Source: Hyphobacterium sp. CCMP332
GTDB taxonomy: Bacteria; Bacteroidota; Bacteroidia; Cytophagales; CCMP332
Reading direction: 5' to 3'
NCBI GenBank assembly: GCA_014323545.1
Contig: CP058647.1
Location: 2,148,001-2,212,000 of the forward strand
DNA: 64,000 bases
Shown: positions 51,174 to 60,711 of the stretch, in pieces
How positions within the stretch are numbered: position 1 is the stretch's first letter
Layout of the letters: every line of letters starts with the position of its first letter
The notes under the pieces: model-generated
What the model was told of the DNA's origin: nothing
What the model saw: only the letters and a program-made list of their open reading frames with translations
The model's database searches: none
Made by a program: the position numbers and the translations under genes

Positions 51174-54100
51174 CTATGCAGTTTTAAGATTTTTAGTAAT
51201 TATTGTATTTGGTTTTAATCGGATTAGTGTTCCTTTTGGGACATTTGATTCCACACTAAGTTCAGCCGCTATTTTTCTCGCTCGCTTTTTCATATTCTGG
51301 AGTCCATTTCCGAGATTGTTTTCTGAATGCTGAATGCCAATACCATCATCACTTAATGTTACCATGGGAATGGTGCTGTCTTGAACCTTATTAAAACTTA
51401 GCTCGATATTTTTTGCATTCGAATGCTTTACAGAATTATTAATTGCCTCTTTAAATATTAGTACCAGATGTCTGGCAAAATCAGTGGTCAGAATATTTTC
51501 CTTCAAAGACTCTTCTATACCCGAGACAACAAAATTCACCTCGGTCTCCAGGGTCATTTCATCACCGAAATCCTTCAAACGAATGGCCAATTCGTAAACT
51601 GAATTATTATCGGGATTGATGGTCCAGATAAAATCCCTTGTGCCATTGTATAGTTTTTGCGATTGTTGTCCAATTGAGTGAACCACGCCCCTTATGTCTT
51701 CGGACTGTTCTTTTAATCGTTGTTTCAATATTTCTGTCAAGACATTGATCCTTGTTAAATAATGACCCATTTCATCGTGAAAATCTGCAGCAGCTTTTCT
51801 TCTTACCTTTTCATTCAAATCATTTTGCATCTTTTCAATTTTCAGTACATAACTGATCTTGTCATTAAGCTTTTTGCGATAAACAAGATAGATCAAAACA
51901 GATATCATCAAAATGACTGAAATAAAAAATTCAGCCATCTGCCAAAAAGGAGGAGTAATCGAAAACTGCAATTGGGAACAATGTTCATTCCAAATACCAT
52001 TGTTATTTGATCCACGAACCATTAGTGTATAATTGCCGGGTTGTAGTTGGGAGAAAGAAACTCTCCGTTGATTTCCCAATTGTATCCAGTCTTTGTCAAG
52101 ACCTTCCAATTTATAGGCATATTCATTTTTTCGCGGATTAGTGAAATCGAGGGCTACAAATTCAACTGTGAAATTGTTTTCATCGTTTTTAAAACTCAAT
52201 TCAGGATTATCAAGCAAGTCTCTGAACGAATATATTTCTTTACCAAACCGCTTCACAGAAGTTATATGAACTTTGGGTAAATGTAAATTCACAATAATAT
52301 CTTCGGGATAGAATTGAGTAACTCCTGCGATACTACCAAACATAATTTTCCCATCATTTTTCTGATGGAAAGCCCCGATATTAAACTCATTACTTAAGAT
52401 TCCATCACCTTTTACGAAACTTTTAAATTCTTCGGTTTCGGGATTAAAAGTAATAATACCCATATTTGAACTCATCCATAAATCATTCTTTGTATCGCTA
52501 TAAATTGAATACAAAAATTCATTCGGCAATCCCTGTTCATAGCCATAATATTTAAATATGGCTTTTTGATTTTCAAATCTAAGTTGATTTAATCCATGAG
52601 CTGTAGCAATCCAATAATTGCCATTAGAGTCCTCATGAACATGATTAATATCGTTAGAACAAATGCCATTTGGATTCAATGGATTGTGAAAAAAATGTCC
52701 GAATTCATATTTCCCGTTTTTATTAGATATTCTGTGCAATCCGCCAAATGTTGAAAGCCAAAGATTTCCATGGCTGTCTTCATAGATATTTTTTATAGTG
52801 AATACATTTTTATCATAAAAATCTTCGGGTAGGTAAATAAACTCTTCAAATATTTCTTTTTCAGGCAACCATTGATACAAGCCTTCCCTTGTAGCAATCC
52901 AAAGTATACCATTGCCGGATAAATGAATATCGTAAATGTAATTCGAATACAATCCGAATTCATTTGAATTGTCCATGTTATAAAATTCTATTGAAGCTTT
53001 CTCAAGGTTTCTAAGGTCAGTGTTGTATATATCTATTTTACCCAGTCCATCAACCGTTCCTACCCAAATATTACCATGGTCATCTTCTTCGAAGGCCCTA
53101 ACTTTTGTATTGCTTATATTATTTAGAGGGCTGTTGCTTTTTTGATAATTGTAAAATTCGTTTGTTTTGGAATTTTGAATGCTGATTCCTTTTCTGGTTC
53201 CGTACCAATTATATCCTTTCTGATCAGTATATACCGAAAAAACTGCCGAATTGATAAGGCCTTTCAAATCATTAGCTCTTTGGGCAATATTTTGAAAATT
53301 TCGACCCGATAATGAAAGTTTTTTAACACCGTCAATATCTGTTCCTATCCAAAGAATTTTTTCATCTGAAGATTGATAAAAGGTGGTGTAAGTAATTTCA
53401 CTTTGAAAATTATTACGGATATAATCTTCACTGATAAGATTGAAATTGGTATTTGTTCCGGTTTTTCTTGACAATAATTTACCATCTAATGTTCCTACCC
53501 ATATATTGCCCTCGATATCCTGATTAATGAATTTTATACCATGGGAAAAATCTCCGGGAGAATAAGGATTTAACTTAAAATTAAAATCTGAGATTGCTTC
53601 CTTTGAAATAAAAAGACTTCTGTTACAACCTACCCATAGTCGATTTAGAGAATCGATAAAGACACTTTTCACATTAAAACTTCTCTGAAATTGTTTTTCA
53701 AAAGGGTTGATCAGATTAAAGGTGAACGAGTTATCGGACTCTAATTTCAATCCGATCATGCCCATATCTGTGCCAATTAAATAATTACCATTTTTAATTT
53801 CAGTAATGGTAGATATGAAATTTGAGCTTCCCGGAAGATGTTTGTTTTGGAAAAAGAATTGTTCAATTATATAATCAGTATTTCCTGAAGCGCGAATCAG
53901 ATTTAATCCAAATTCAGTGGCCACCCATATATTTCCCTGACTGTCTTCAATAATTTGATTGATGGCATTATTACTGATACTATTTTCTTTCAGGGGATCA
54001 AATTTGAAATTAAGAAAGCTTTCATCTTCGGGGATAAATAAATTTAAACCACCACCGTTTGTTCCTATCCAAAGCCTGCCTTTACTGTCATTGAGAATAT

Positions 54101-54353
54101 TTGATATAAAATTGGATGAAAGACTTGTGGTGTCAAAAGCCTTGTGCTTGTACACTTTAAAATTGTGCCCGTCGTACCTGTTAAGTCCATCCCAGGTACC
54201 AAACCACATAAATCCGAATTGATCTTTAGTAATAGCGTTAACCTGATTTTGAGACATACCTTCTTCAATTCCCAAATGATCAAATGTATATATTTGAGCC
54301 TTGGACTGAATGGACAGTAGCACAAATGCAAATATTAACGTGCGCAAATACAT
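51174..54353 (-). CDS. Two-component sensor with beta-propeller and Y_Y_Y domains
   Basis: A 1,059-residue membrane sensor. A signal peptide (ends IQSKAQ) is followed by a periplasmic double beta-propeller made of Reg_prop repeats (SKGRLWIGTNGGGLNLF, GNIWVATEFGLNLI, GNIWVGTVDGLGKI and others; residues ~25-690), a Y_Y_Y domain (~705-795, EYAYKLEGLDKDWIQLG), one transmembrane helix (~805-825), a HisKA_3 dimerisation part with phospho-acceptor His in AAADFHDEMGHYLTRIN (~860) and an ATPase domain (IFKEAINNSVKHSNAK, LSDDGIGIQ, GNGLQNMKKRA). No DNA-binding domain is fused; the adjacent LuxR-type regulator supplies it. Probably senses an oligosaccharide or related ligand; which one is unknown. Confidence 0.93.
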   Translation of the reverse strand: MYLRTLIFAFVLLSIQSKAQIYTFDHLGIEEGMSQNQVNAITKDQFGFMWFGTWDGLNRYDGHNFKVYKHKAFDTTSLSSNFISNILNDSKGRLWIGTNGGGLNLFIPEDESFLNFKFDPLKENSISNNAINQIIEDSQGNIWVATEFGLNLIRASGNTDYIIEQFFFQNKHLPGSSNFISTITEIKNGNYLIGTDMGMIGLKLESDNSFTFNLINPFEKQFQRSFNVKSVFIDSLNRLWVGCNRSLFISKEAISDFNFKLNPYSPGDFSHGIKFINQDIEGNIWVGTLDGKLLSRKTGTNTNFNLISEDYIRNNFQSEITYTTFYQSSDEKILWIGTDIDGVKKLSLSGRNFQNIAQRANDLKGLINSAVFSVYTDQKGYNWYGTRKGISIQNSKTNEFYNYQKSNSPLNNISNTKVRAFEEDDHGNIWVGTVDGLGKIDIYNTDLRNLEKASIEFYNMDNSNEFGLYSNYIYDIHLSGNGILWIATREGLYQWLPEKEIFEEFIYLPEDFYDKNVFTIKNIYEDSHGNLWLSTFGGLHRISNKNGKYEFGHFFHNPLNPNGICSNDINHVHEDSNGNYWIATAHGLNQLRFENQKAIFKYYGYEQGLPNEFLYSIYSDTKNDLWMSSNMGIITFNPETEEFKSFVKGDGILSNEFNIGAFHQKNDGKIMFGSIAGVTQFYPEDIIVNLHLPKVHITSVKRFGKEIYSFRDLLDNPELSFKNDENNFTVEFVALDFTNPRKNEYAYKLEGLDKDWIQLGNQRRVSFSQLQPGNYTLMVRGSNNNGIWNEHCSQLQFSITPPFWQMAEFFISVILMISVLIYLVYRKKLNDKISYVLKIEKMQNDLNEKVRRKAAADFHDEMGHYLTRINVLTEILKQRLKEQSEDIRGVVHSIGQQSQKLYNGTRDFIWTINPDNNSVYELAIRLKDFGDEMTLETEVNFVVSGIEESLKENILTTDFARHLVLIFKEAINNSVKHSNAKNIELSFNKVQDSTIPMVTLSDDGIGIQHSENNLGNGLQNMKKRARKIAAELSVESNVPKGTLIRLKPNTIITKNLKTA

Positions 54354-54366
54354 ATTTTAAAATTAG

Positions 54367-54405
54367 CAAATACCTGGTGCAAATTGCTCACCCAATATGG
54401 GTGAG
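54367..54405 (-). promoter_or_regulatory. Dyad and sigma-54-like element before the propeller kinase
   Basis: CTCACCCA-ATA-TGGGTGAG (54387-54405) is a perfect 8-bp inverted repeat 34 bp before the kinase ATG. On the minus strand the right part continues as GGGTGAGCAATTTGCA (54393 to 54378), with GG and TTGCA spaced like a sigma-54 -24/-12 element; the -12 C (54379) is 26 nt before the ATG. Only GG and the seventh-base G fit on the -24 side, so the dyad may instead be a plain operator. Confidence 0.4.
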
Positions 54406-54482
54406 GGGAATTTTTAATGTTTTAAAGCAATTCTAATACCTGTTAAAACAATTTCATATGACTTTTTGGTTTCTTAACTGAT

Positions 54483-56090
54483 ATGAACGAAGATCAAAAC
54501 AAATATAATTTACTCCTGAGTTTGCCTATTTTATTGGCATTGGCGCTAGTGATTGGCATCTTGACCGGCTTAATGATATTTAATAAGGAGAAAAAGATAA
54601 ATCTCTCGCAGGATCCGAATTACAAAAAGTATAAAGAGATAATTAGCCTGATTGAACACGAATATGTTGACAAAGTCAATACAGAAGAATTAACCGAAAG
54701 TACAATAAGAGAAATGCTTTCCAAACTCGACCCGCATAGCAGTTATATACCCTATGAAAACAGGGAAATGAGTGCAATATCATTTGAGAGCAATTATCAG
54801 GGAATCGGTGTAGAATTCAATATAATAAAAGACACCCTGGTGGTTATTGCTCCATTAAATGGCGGCCCCTCGGAAAAATTGGGCATTTTACCCGGAGACC
54901 GAATAATCAAAATCGATAATGAAAATGTGACCAATATTGGCTTGACCAATAAAATGGTTTTTGACCGCTTAAGAGGTCAAAAAGGTTCTGAGGTGAGCCT
55001 GGAAATTATTAGACCTGGAAATAATAACACAATTCAATTCAATATTATTAGAGATGAAATTCCAAGCATCTCTATAATAGCAGCTTACATGCTTGATGAA
55101 ACCAATGCTTATATTAAAATTAGCCGATTTACAGAGAGCACAGCTGAGGAATTTAACGAAAAAATTGGCCAATTAAAATCAGAGGGAATGCAAAATCTGA
55201 TCCTGGATTTGAGAAATAATTCGGGGGGGATATTGTCATCAGCGCTGTTTATTGTAGATGAATTGCTTGAAGACGATAAACTTATTTTATATACAAAAAG
55301 TAAGGTCAGCACAAGAGATTTTGAATACACATCGAGAATAAAGGGAGGGTTTGAAAAAGGAAAATTGATTATACTGATCAATGAAGGAAGTGCTTCTGCC
55401 TCGGAGATTGTTGCCGGCGCCTTGCAGGATCACGACAGAGCTGTTTTAATTGGCCGAAGAAGTTTTGGAAAGGGCCTTGTTCAGTCTTCATTTGATTTAA
55501 ATGATGGTTCAGAGCTGAGAATGACTATTTCCAGATATTATATTCCATCGGGTAGATCCATACAAAAACCATATGCTAATGGAAGGGAAGAATACTTAAA
55601 AGAGTTAATTGAAAGGTACGAAAACGGTGAATTTTTTCATGCAGAAAATATAGAATTTCCCGACTCTCTCACTTTTAGCACCGCTTCGGGTAGAAAAGTA
55701 TACGGAGGAGGTGGGATTATGCCAGACATTTTTGTGCCAACAGATACAAGTTTAAGGAGTAATTTTCTTCTCGAGTTAAATAGTAAAGGACTGCTTTATG
55801 AATTTGCCTTTGATTATTCTAATACTCATCGCAAATACCTGGAAGAGATGGGTGAGGAAAAATTTGTCGAAGACTTTAAAATCAATGAAAAGCTATTAAA
55901 CGATTTGATTGAGTTTGCTGTAAATGAAGGTATAAATTTTAAAAAAGGAGAATTGCAACGATCTGAAGAAATGATTAAGGTTCAACTTAAAGCATTAATA
56001 GCCAGAAACTTATGGAGGGATAATGGATTTTATAAGGTATATAATTGCATAGACCCAAATTTTGAGGCGGCATTAGACGAATTGCAATAG
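54483..56090 (+). CDS. Carboxy-terminal processing protease (peptidase S41, CtpA-like)
   Basis: A 535-residue periplasmic serine protease anchored by an N-terminal helix (LLSLPILLALALVIGILTG). A PDZ domain (~residues 95-185, GIGVEFNIIKDTLVVIAPLN, GDRIIKIDNENV) precedes the S41 core: NLILDLRNNSGGILSSALF, nucleophile Ser in NEGSASASEIVAGALQDH (~residue 303), catalytic Lys in GRRSFGKGLVQSSF (~328). A ~150-residue C-terminal extension is typical of Bacteroidota members. Cleaves or trims periplasmic proteins; specific clients unknown. Confidence 0.93.
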   Translation: MNEDQNKYNLLLSLPILLALALVIGILTGLMIFNKEKKINLSQDPNYKKYKEIISLIEHEYVDKVNTEELTESTIREMLSKLDPHSSYIPYENREMSAISFESNYQGIGVEFNIIKDTLVVIAPLNGGPSEKLGILPGDRIIKIDNENVTNIGLTNKMVFDRLRGQKGSEVSLEIIRPGNNNTIQFNIIRDEIPSISIIAAYMLDETNAYIKISRFTESTAEEFNEKIGQLKSEGMQNLILDLRNNSGGILSSALFIVDELLEDDKLILYTKSKVSTRDFEYTSRIKGGFEKGKLIILINEGSASASEIVAGALQDHDRAVLIGRRSFGKGLVQSSFDLNDGSELRMTISRYYIPSGRSIQKPYANGREEYLKELIERYENGEFFHAENIEFPDSLTFSTASGRKVYGGGGIMPDIFVPTDTSLRSNFLLELNSKGLLYEFAFDYSNTHRKYLEEMGEEKFVEDFKINEKLLNDLIEFAVNEGINFKKGELQRSEEMIKVQLKALIARNLWRDNGFYKVYNCIDPNFEAALDELQ

Positions 56091-56095
56091 CTCAA

Positions 56096-56314
56096 TTAAG
56101 GTTTTGATTTCCTTATAATTATATTTTCTGCTTTCATATTACTTTCAAAATCAAAGGCACTGCCCTCATTATTTACTACAGTAACTTTTGATTTTTCTAT
56201 GCCTAAATTGGAATTTTTTATAAATGCCAGAACAAGCAGAAAATAAAAAAGAATAATTTTGATCCAGAATGGTATATTAAGATTTTTCACAAATCTTTTG
56301 ATTACTAACAACAC
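56096..56314 (-). CDS. Small putative membrane protein
   Basis: A 72-residue open frame with one strong transmembrane segment (residues ~18-32, IKIILFYFLLVLAFI) between basic stretches and a short soluble tail (VTVVNNEGSAFDF). The start would be GTG (56314), 14 bp from the divergent TTG region of the phosphatase gene, and its stop is 5 bp from the ctpA-type stop. It fills the only gap here and its hydrophobic/basic layout looks real, but I recognise no family and the unusual start lowers confidence. Confidence 0.45.
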   Translation of the reverse strand: MLLVIKRFVKNLNIPFWIKIILFYFLLVLAFIKNSNLGIEKSKVTVVNNEGSAFDFESNMKAENIIIRKSKP

Positions 56315-56352
56315 GCTATTTTACGCAATTGATCTCTGAAAGTTTAATAAAA

Positions 56353-56826
56353 ATGAAAATAAAAGTGCTTTTTGTCTGTCTAGGGAATATTTGCCGTTCG
56401 CCGATGGCTGAAGGATTAATGATTTCAAAGATAAAAGCGAGAGGTATCGATCATATTGACGTGGAAAGCGCCGGAACTTCAAATTATCATATCGGAGAAA
56501 TGCCCGATAACAGAATGTTGGAAACGGCGGCACAAAATGGAATTATCCTGGAAAGTAGGGCTAGGCAGTTTTCTATGTTAGATTTTGAAAAGTTCGACTA
56601 TATTATCGCAATGGATAAGAGCAATAAAGCTGATATTTTAAAATTGGCACGAAATGATGAAGAACGCAAAAAGGTTCGTTTAATGCGTGATTTTGATGAT
56701 AAATCGGATGAAAACGATGTACCGGACCCTTATTTTGGAGGCCATAAAGGTTTTGAATATGTTTTCGACATTCTCGAGCGCTCCAGTGAAAACTTACTTA
56801 ATTCAATTCTCGAAAACCGCACCTGA
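56353..56826 (+). CDS. Low-molecular-weight protein tyrosine phosphatase
   Basis: A 157-residue phosphatase with the LMW-PTP loop VLFVCLGNICRSPMAEGLM (Cys-X5-Arg near residues 9-15) and the general-acid Asp in DVPDPYFGGHKGFEYVFD (~residue 124). It may dephosphorylate bacterial tyrosine kinases that control capsule synthesis, though none is nearby. The ATG at 56353 gives the normal N terminus (MKIKVLFVCLG); an upstream in-frame TTG would add 8 residues. Its 3' end overlaps the convergent aspartate kinase gene by 24 bp. Confidence 0.92.
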   Translation: MKIKVLFVCLGNICRSPMAEGLMISKIKARGIDHIDVESAGTSNYHIGEMPDNRMLETAAQNGIILESRARQFSMLDFEKFDYIIAMDKSNKADILKLARNDEERKKVRLMRDFDDKSDENDVPDPYFGGHKGFEYVFDILERSSENLLNSILENRT

Positions 56827-58083
56827 TATAATATATTGACAGGTTTTCAAGGTCCTTTGCTCCAATATTACATTGTAATTATCAATAATTCTTGAGATAC
56901 TTTTATGCTCGTGATTAACAATGGTAATTAAAGATAGGTTTTCGATTTTGTCTATATCGAAGGCATGTTCCAAATTTTTTATCAAAGCATCAATTTTGTC
57001 CCTTCTGTTGTCAATAGCAATGGTCAGTGATATTGCTGAGTTCTGCATTACATTGATTTTGATCAGGTTTTCATTTAAGGCATGAAAGACAAGACCGATT
57101 TGTTCCTCATTGATAAATGTAAAATCCTTCACTTTAAATGAAATCAGTACTTGATTTCTTTTTAGAATGGTTACCGGTAATAGTTTTTTGGCTGGCTCTT
57201 TACTTATAACTGTTCCATCCTGATTCGATTTAATAAATGATTTTACAATCAAAGGTATATTCTTGTTTGCGAGAGGTTTAATTGTTTTGGGATGAATTAC
57301 GGATGCACCGTAATAGGTCATTTCAGAAGCTTCAGTGTAGGAAAGGTTTTCAAACAAAGCAGTATCCTTAAACAATTTTGGATCGGCATTCAAAATACCC
57401 GGAACATCTTTCCAGATAGTTATTGATTCAGCGTTTAAAATATTTCCAAAAATCGCCGCAGTGAAATCCGAACCCTCTCTTCCCAAAGTACTCATTCTGC
57501 CATCCTCAGTAGAACCGATAAAACCCTGTGTAAGATATAGCGCTGCTTGATCTTTTAGATTGAGTATATTTTGTTCGCTCTTTTCCCATTTAATAATACC
57601 CTCTCTGAAATCATTCGTTGTTATCACGAATTTTCTGGCATCCAACCAGCAATTTTGAATGTCCTGGTCTTCAAAATAATTGGATAGTATTTTTGTTGAA
57701 ATCAATTCACCAAATGGAACGATACGGTCGTATTTTTCACTTTCCGAAATGAAACTTTCGGATTTAATGCTGTGGAGAGATTTTTCTAATTGAAAAATGA
57801 AATCCTCGAGTTCATCAATGATTATTTGCTCATTTGCGGATTGCAATCCACGAATTATATTTAAGTGAAATTTTTTAATGTTTTCAAGGTCATTTTTGTA
57901 GTCGAATCCGTCTATGCATTTGTATAAAATTTCCTCCAATGAATTGGTGGTTTTGCCCATCGCCGAGACGACCACCACCAATACTTCATCCTTTACATAA
58001 TGTTCACGGATGATTTGAACCATATTAATTACTGCTTCTGAATCTTTTACAGAAGCACCTCCAAATTTGAAAACCTTATGCAT
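56803..58083 (-). CDS. Aspartate kinase
   Basis: First step of the aspartate pathway to Lys, Thr, Met and diaminopimelate: phosphorylates aspartate. 426 residues with the kinase signature VFKFGGASVKDSEAV, the substrate loop STLGREGSDFTAAIFGN, and AESITIWKDVPGILNADP, then a C-terminal ACT-like regulatory region (FTFINEEQIGLVFHALNENL; INVMQNSAISLTIAIDN). Monofunctional (no homoserine dehydrogenase). The ATG at 58083 (MHKVFKFGG) is preferred over a start 24 bp upstream because it lies just after the predicted promoter box and gives the family N terminus. The ACT part suggests feedback control by an amino acid. Confidence 0.93.
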   Translation of the reverse strand: MHKVFKFGGASVKDSEAVINMVQIIREHYVKDEVLVVVVSAMGKTTNSLEEILYKCIDGFDYKNDLENIKKFHLNIIRGLQSANEQIIIDELEDFIFQLEKSLHSIKSESFISESEKYDRIVPFGELISTKILSNYFEDQDIQNCWLDARKFVITTNDFREGIIKWEKSEQNILNLKDQAALYLTQGFIGSTEDGRMSTLGREGSDFTAAIFGNILNAESITIWKDVPGILNADPKLFKDTALFENLSYTEASEMTYYGASVIHPKTIKPLANKNIPLIVKSFIKSNQDGTVISKEPAKKLLPVTILKRNQVLISFKVKDFTFINEEQIGLVFHALNENLIKINVMQNSAISLTIAIDNRRDKIDALIKNLEHAFDIDKIENLSLITIVNHEHKSISRIIDNYNVILEQRTLKTCQYIISGAVFEN

Positions 58084-58104
58084 ATTCCTAATAAATTCGG
58101 GGCG

Positions 58105-58133
58105 CAAATATAATTCTTTAATAACTATATTTG
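58105..58133. promoter_or_regulatory. Back-to-back -7 boxes for aspartate kinase and fbp
   Basis: TATATTTG occurs on the minus strand (58112 to 58105, toward the kinase) and on the plus strand (58126-58133, toward fbp), 13 bp apart. Predicted leaders are ~15 nt each. Neither has a clear -33 TTTG. The polymerase sites must overlap, so the two genes probably compete. Confidence 0.5.
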
Positions 58134-58151
58134 TGATTGTATTGAAAGCCT

Positions 58152-59138
58152 ATGGAAGAAACTATTGCCAAACGCGTCGGCACAACTTTAGATAGATTTA
58201 TAAATGAAAAACAAGCTGAATTTGCTTTTGCGACAGGAGAGTTATCCCAACTATTAAGAGACATTGCACTTGCAGCAAAAATTACCAATAGAGAAATAAA
58301 CAGAGCCGGGCTTTCAGACATTACAGGTTCATTTAACAAACAGAATGTTCAGGGAGAAGAACAACAACGACTCGACGTGATAGCTAATTACCGTTTCATG
58401 AGAGCCTTGAAAAAAGGTGGAGAAGTGTGTGCGATCGTATCAGAGGAGGAAGAAGATATTAATTTTACCGGGAATGATGACGCGAAATATGTAATAGCCA
58501 TCGACCCTTTGGATGGTTCTTCAAATATTGATGTCAATGTTGCAATAGGAACAATCTTTTCCATTTACAGAAGAAAATCAAATATTGGAGATCAGCCCAA
58601 AATGGATGATGTTTTGCAAAAGGGATCTGAACAAATTGCCGCCGGATATGTCTTGTACGGTTCGAGTACCATGCTTGTTTATACCACCGGCCACGGAGTA
58701 AATGGATTTACCTATGAGCCATCTTTAGGCGAATTCTTTTTATCACATCCAAATATGAACACGCCCGAAACCGGGAGATTGTACAGTATAAATGAGGGTA
58801 ATTATAAAGACTTCGATATTTCACTTAAAAAATACATTGAGCTTTGCAGGGATAGAAAGTATTCTGGCCGCTATATAGGATCTCTCGTGGCAGACTTTCA
58901 CAGAAACTTACTTAAAGGTGGAATTTACATATACCCGGCAACCAGTAATTCACCTGAAGGGAAACTGCGTTTGATCTACGAATGTAATGCACTTGCTTTT
59001 ATTGTAGAACAGGCAGGCGGAATGGCAACCGATGGCAAAAATAGAATACTGGATATAAAACCGACAGACCTTCATCAAAGAGTACCTTATTATGTCGGCT
59101 CAAGTAAAATGGTGGAAGAAGCAATGAAAAATAACTAA
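58152..59138 (+). CDS. fbp: Class 1 fructose-1,6-bisphosphatase
   Basis: Gluconeogenic phosphatase that yields fructose 6-phosphate. 328 residues with the family metal-binding signature [20 protein letters not shown] (~residues 115-134), the IVSEEEEDI acidic segment, [21 protein letters not shown]-type substrate loop ([16 protein letters not shown]) and [20 protein letters not shown]. Length is normal. Divergent from aspartate kinase with overlapping promoters; last 4 bp overlap the stop of the minus-strand gene that follows. Confidence 0.96.
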   Translation: MEETIAKRVGTTLDRFINEKQAEFAFATGELSQLLRDIALAAKITNREINRAGLSDITGSFNKQNVQGEEQQRLDVIANYRFMRALKKGGEVCAIVSEEEEDINFTGNDDAKYVIAIDPLDGSSNIDVNVAIGTIFSIYRRKSNIGDQPKMDDVLQKGSEQIAAGYVLYGSSTMLVYTTGHGVNGFTYEPSLGEFFLSHPNMNTPETGRLYSINEGNYKDFDISLKKYIELCRDRKYSGRYIGSLVADFHRNLLKGGIYIYPATSNSPEGKLRLIYECNALAFIVEQAGGMATDGKNRILDIKPTDLHQRVPYYVGSSKMVEEAMKNN

Positions 59139-59455
59139 GATTTATATTTCTCTCTCCAAAATATTTTTTCCTCTTCTCTCTTAATTACCAATTCAGCAAT
59201 TTTAATATAGACCTGTTCAGCATCCGCGTTGTTTAGTATTTCCTTTAATTTTAGTTCAGAGACATCCATTCTGTACATGACCGATAAAAATCTTTCAAAA
59301 TCATTTTCGATCATGCCCTCAATTAATTTTGCTAAGGCTTTATGAAAATCTGTTTTAGATTTTACATTTAAGATTTCCTGAATATCATCCGGTATTTCCA
59401 GGCTTTTACACAGTCCACCGGCAATTTTATTTAATTTAGCAATTTGCTTATCCAT
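59135..59455 (-). CDS. Conserved hypothetical small helical protein
   Basis: A 106-residue soluble, mostly helical, charged protein ([57 protein letters not shown]). No domain recognised. The ATG at 59455 is preferred over a TTG at 59464. Its 5' end is 22 bp from the start of the divergent barrel gene and its stop overlaps fbp by 4 bp. Coding character is good (balanced, charged helices), but function is open. Confidence 0.7.
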   Translation of the reverse strand: MDKQIAKLNKIAGGLCKSLEIPDDIQEILNVKSKTDFHKALAKLIEGMIENDFERFLSVMYRMDVSELKLKEILNNADAEQVYIKIAELVIKREEEKIFWREKYKS

Positions 59456-59477
59456 AGCTTCCAATGCTAAATTACTA

Positions 59478-60068
59478 ATGAAAAAATACTTAATTCCGAT
59501 ACTTTCAATATGTTTTTTGAATAGTTCTTTTGCTCAGGAAATAAAGGTAGACGCAATAGCGGGTTTTAATGCCTCACAATTGGATGGTGATAGAATGGCG
59601 GGTTTTAATAAATTAGGCTTATTGCTGGGAGGATCTGCAGGAGTAAATTTAAAGGAAAATTTCAAAGTTGAATTGCGCATTTTATACAGTCAAAAAGGCA
59701 GTCGATTTACGGATAAAGATCCGGTTGATTTAAATTTCAGACTCAATTACCTTGATTTCCCGATGGTTTTCCGATATCGTCTTGATCAAAAATTCTTTGA
59801 ACTAGCCGAGAACATTGAGCTGGAAGCGGGACTACAATTTTCATATTTATTGGAGGCTAAAGAAGGTGATCCTTTAATTGGTTTTGTTAGGTTATACGAT
59901 GCCTTTGAACCTAGGATTTATGGTTTTATTCTCGGTTGCTCTTATAACTATGACAGGTATACTTTCAGATTAAATTTTCAAAGGTCTTTGGTTAGTACCA
60001 ACAAATCCTTGTCATTTCTTGACCGAACATTGAGCTTCACTTTGGCCTATAGTTTGGCTAAAGATTAA
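59478..60068 (+). CDS. Outer-membrane beta-barrel protein (PorT-like)
   Basis: A 196-residue exported protein (signal peptide ends NSSFAQ) of the small 8-strand barrel type. Marks: VDAIAGFNASQLDGDRMAGF near the start, LLLGGSAGVNLKENFKVELR, YSQKGSRF and LNYLDFPMVFRYRL, all typical of the Bacteroidota 'porin family/OMP_b-brl_2' group to which PorT belongs. It is probably a structural or accessory outer-membrane barrel; a direct role in type IX secretion cannot be claimed from sequence. Confidence 0.8.
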   Translation: MKKYLIPILSICFLNSSFAQEIKVDAIAGFNASQLDGDRMAGFNKLGLLLGGSAGVNLKENFKVELRILYSQKGSRFTDKDPVDLNFRLNYLDFPMVFRYRLDQKFFELAENIELEAGLQFSYLLEAKEGDPLIGFVRLYDAFEPRIYGFILGCSYNYDRYTFRLNFQRSLVSTNKSLSFLDRTLSFTLAYSLAKD

Positions 60069-60081
60069 AAAATAAGATCGA

Positions 60082-60633
60082 CTAGCCCTTCTTTTGGGGA
60101 GTAATTGGCTTTTGACTTCCTTTTTTTGAAGAGGCGTTCTGATTTTTTGCTATAGGTGCTTTTTTAGGTTTTGGCTTGCTAACTTTCTTTTTCTCCTCTT
60201 TTTCGGTTGTAGGGGCACTCTTTTCATCTTCCTTAAAGGAAATATTCGGATCCTCTTCCAAAATTAATGAATACCATGCTACCAGTTTTTTGACATCTGA
60301 ATGATATACTTTGTCAGCATCAAATTCAGGCACTATTCCACCCAAAAATGTAAATAATTCACTGCTGTCATCTTTCGAAGAAACCGGTAGTGCATCTGAA
60401 TATTTACTTTTTATTTTTCCATAAACATCTTTTAAAGGAATGGCCCCTTCCTGATCCGTAGTATAAATAGAAATTTCCTTGAGCAAGGATACACGGTGAT
60501 TAGGTCCTAAAACCATTTTTTTTCGTGAATCATTTAATTCTTCAACAATGTAACCGTTTTTAGTTGGTTTTAATATCTTATAAAGCCCTCCTTTACCGGC
60601 TACTGATACGATTTCGTCAAAATTTAACTTCAT
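60082..60633 (-). CDS. DUF5606 family protein
   Basis: A 183-residue soluble protein. The N-terminal ~120 residues form the DUF5606 domain (VSVAGKGGLYKILKPTKNGY, EELNDSRKKMVLGPNHRVSL, VYHSDVKKLVAWYSLILEED), a Bacteroidota-only family. The last ~55 residues are a Lys/Pro/Ala/Ser-rich disordered tail (KPKPKKAPIAKNQNA) like those of nucleic-acid-binding proteins. The SH3-like start (GGLYKIL) hints at an RNA or protein contact. Function unknown. Lies next to engB on the same strand (78 bp apart), perhaps co-transcribed. Confidence 0.85.
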   Translation of the reverse strand: MKLNFDEIVSVAGKGGLYKILKPTKNGYIVEELNDSRKKMVLGPNHRVSLLKEISIYTTDQEGAIPLKDVYGKIKSKYSDALPVSSKDDSSELFTFLGGIVPEFDADKVYHSDVKKLVAWYSLILEEDPNISFKEDEKSAPTTEKEEKKKVSKPKPKKAPIAKNQNASSKKGSQKPITPQKKG

Positions 60634-60711
60634 AGGTCAGATTCTAATGCCCAAAACTAGATGTTTTTGCAAATAGATGAATAAAAAATTTAATACCAAT
60701 AAGAATATCAT

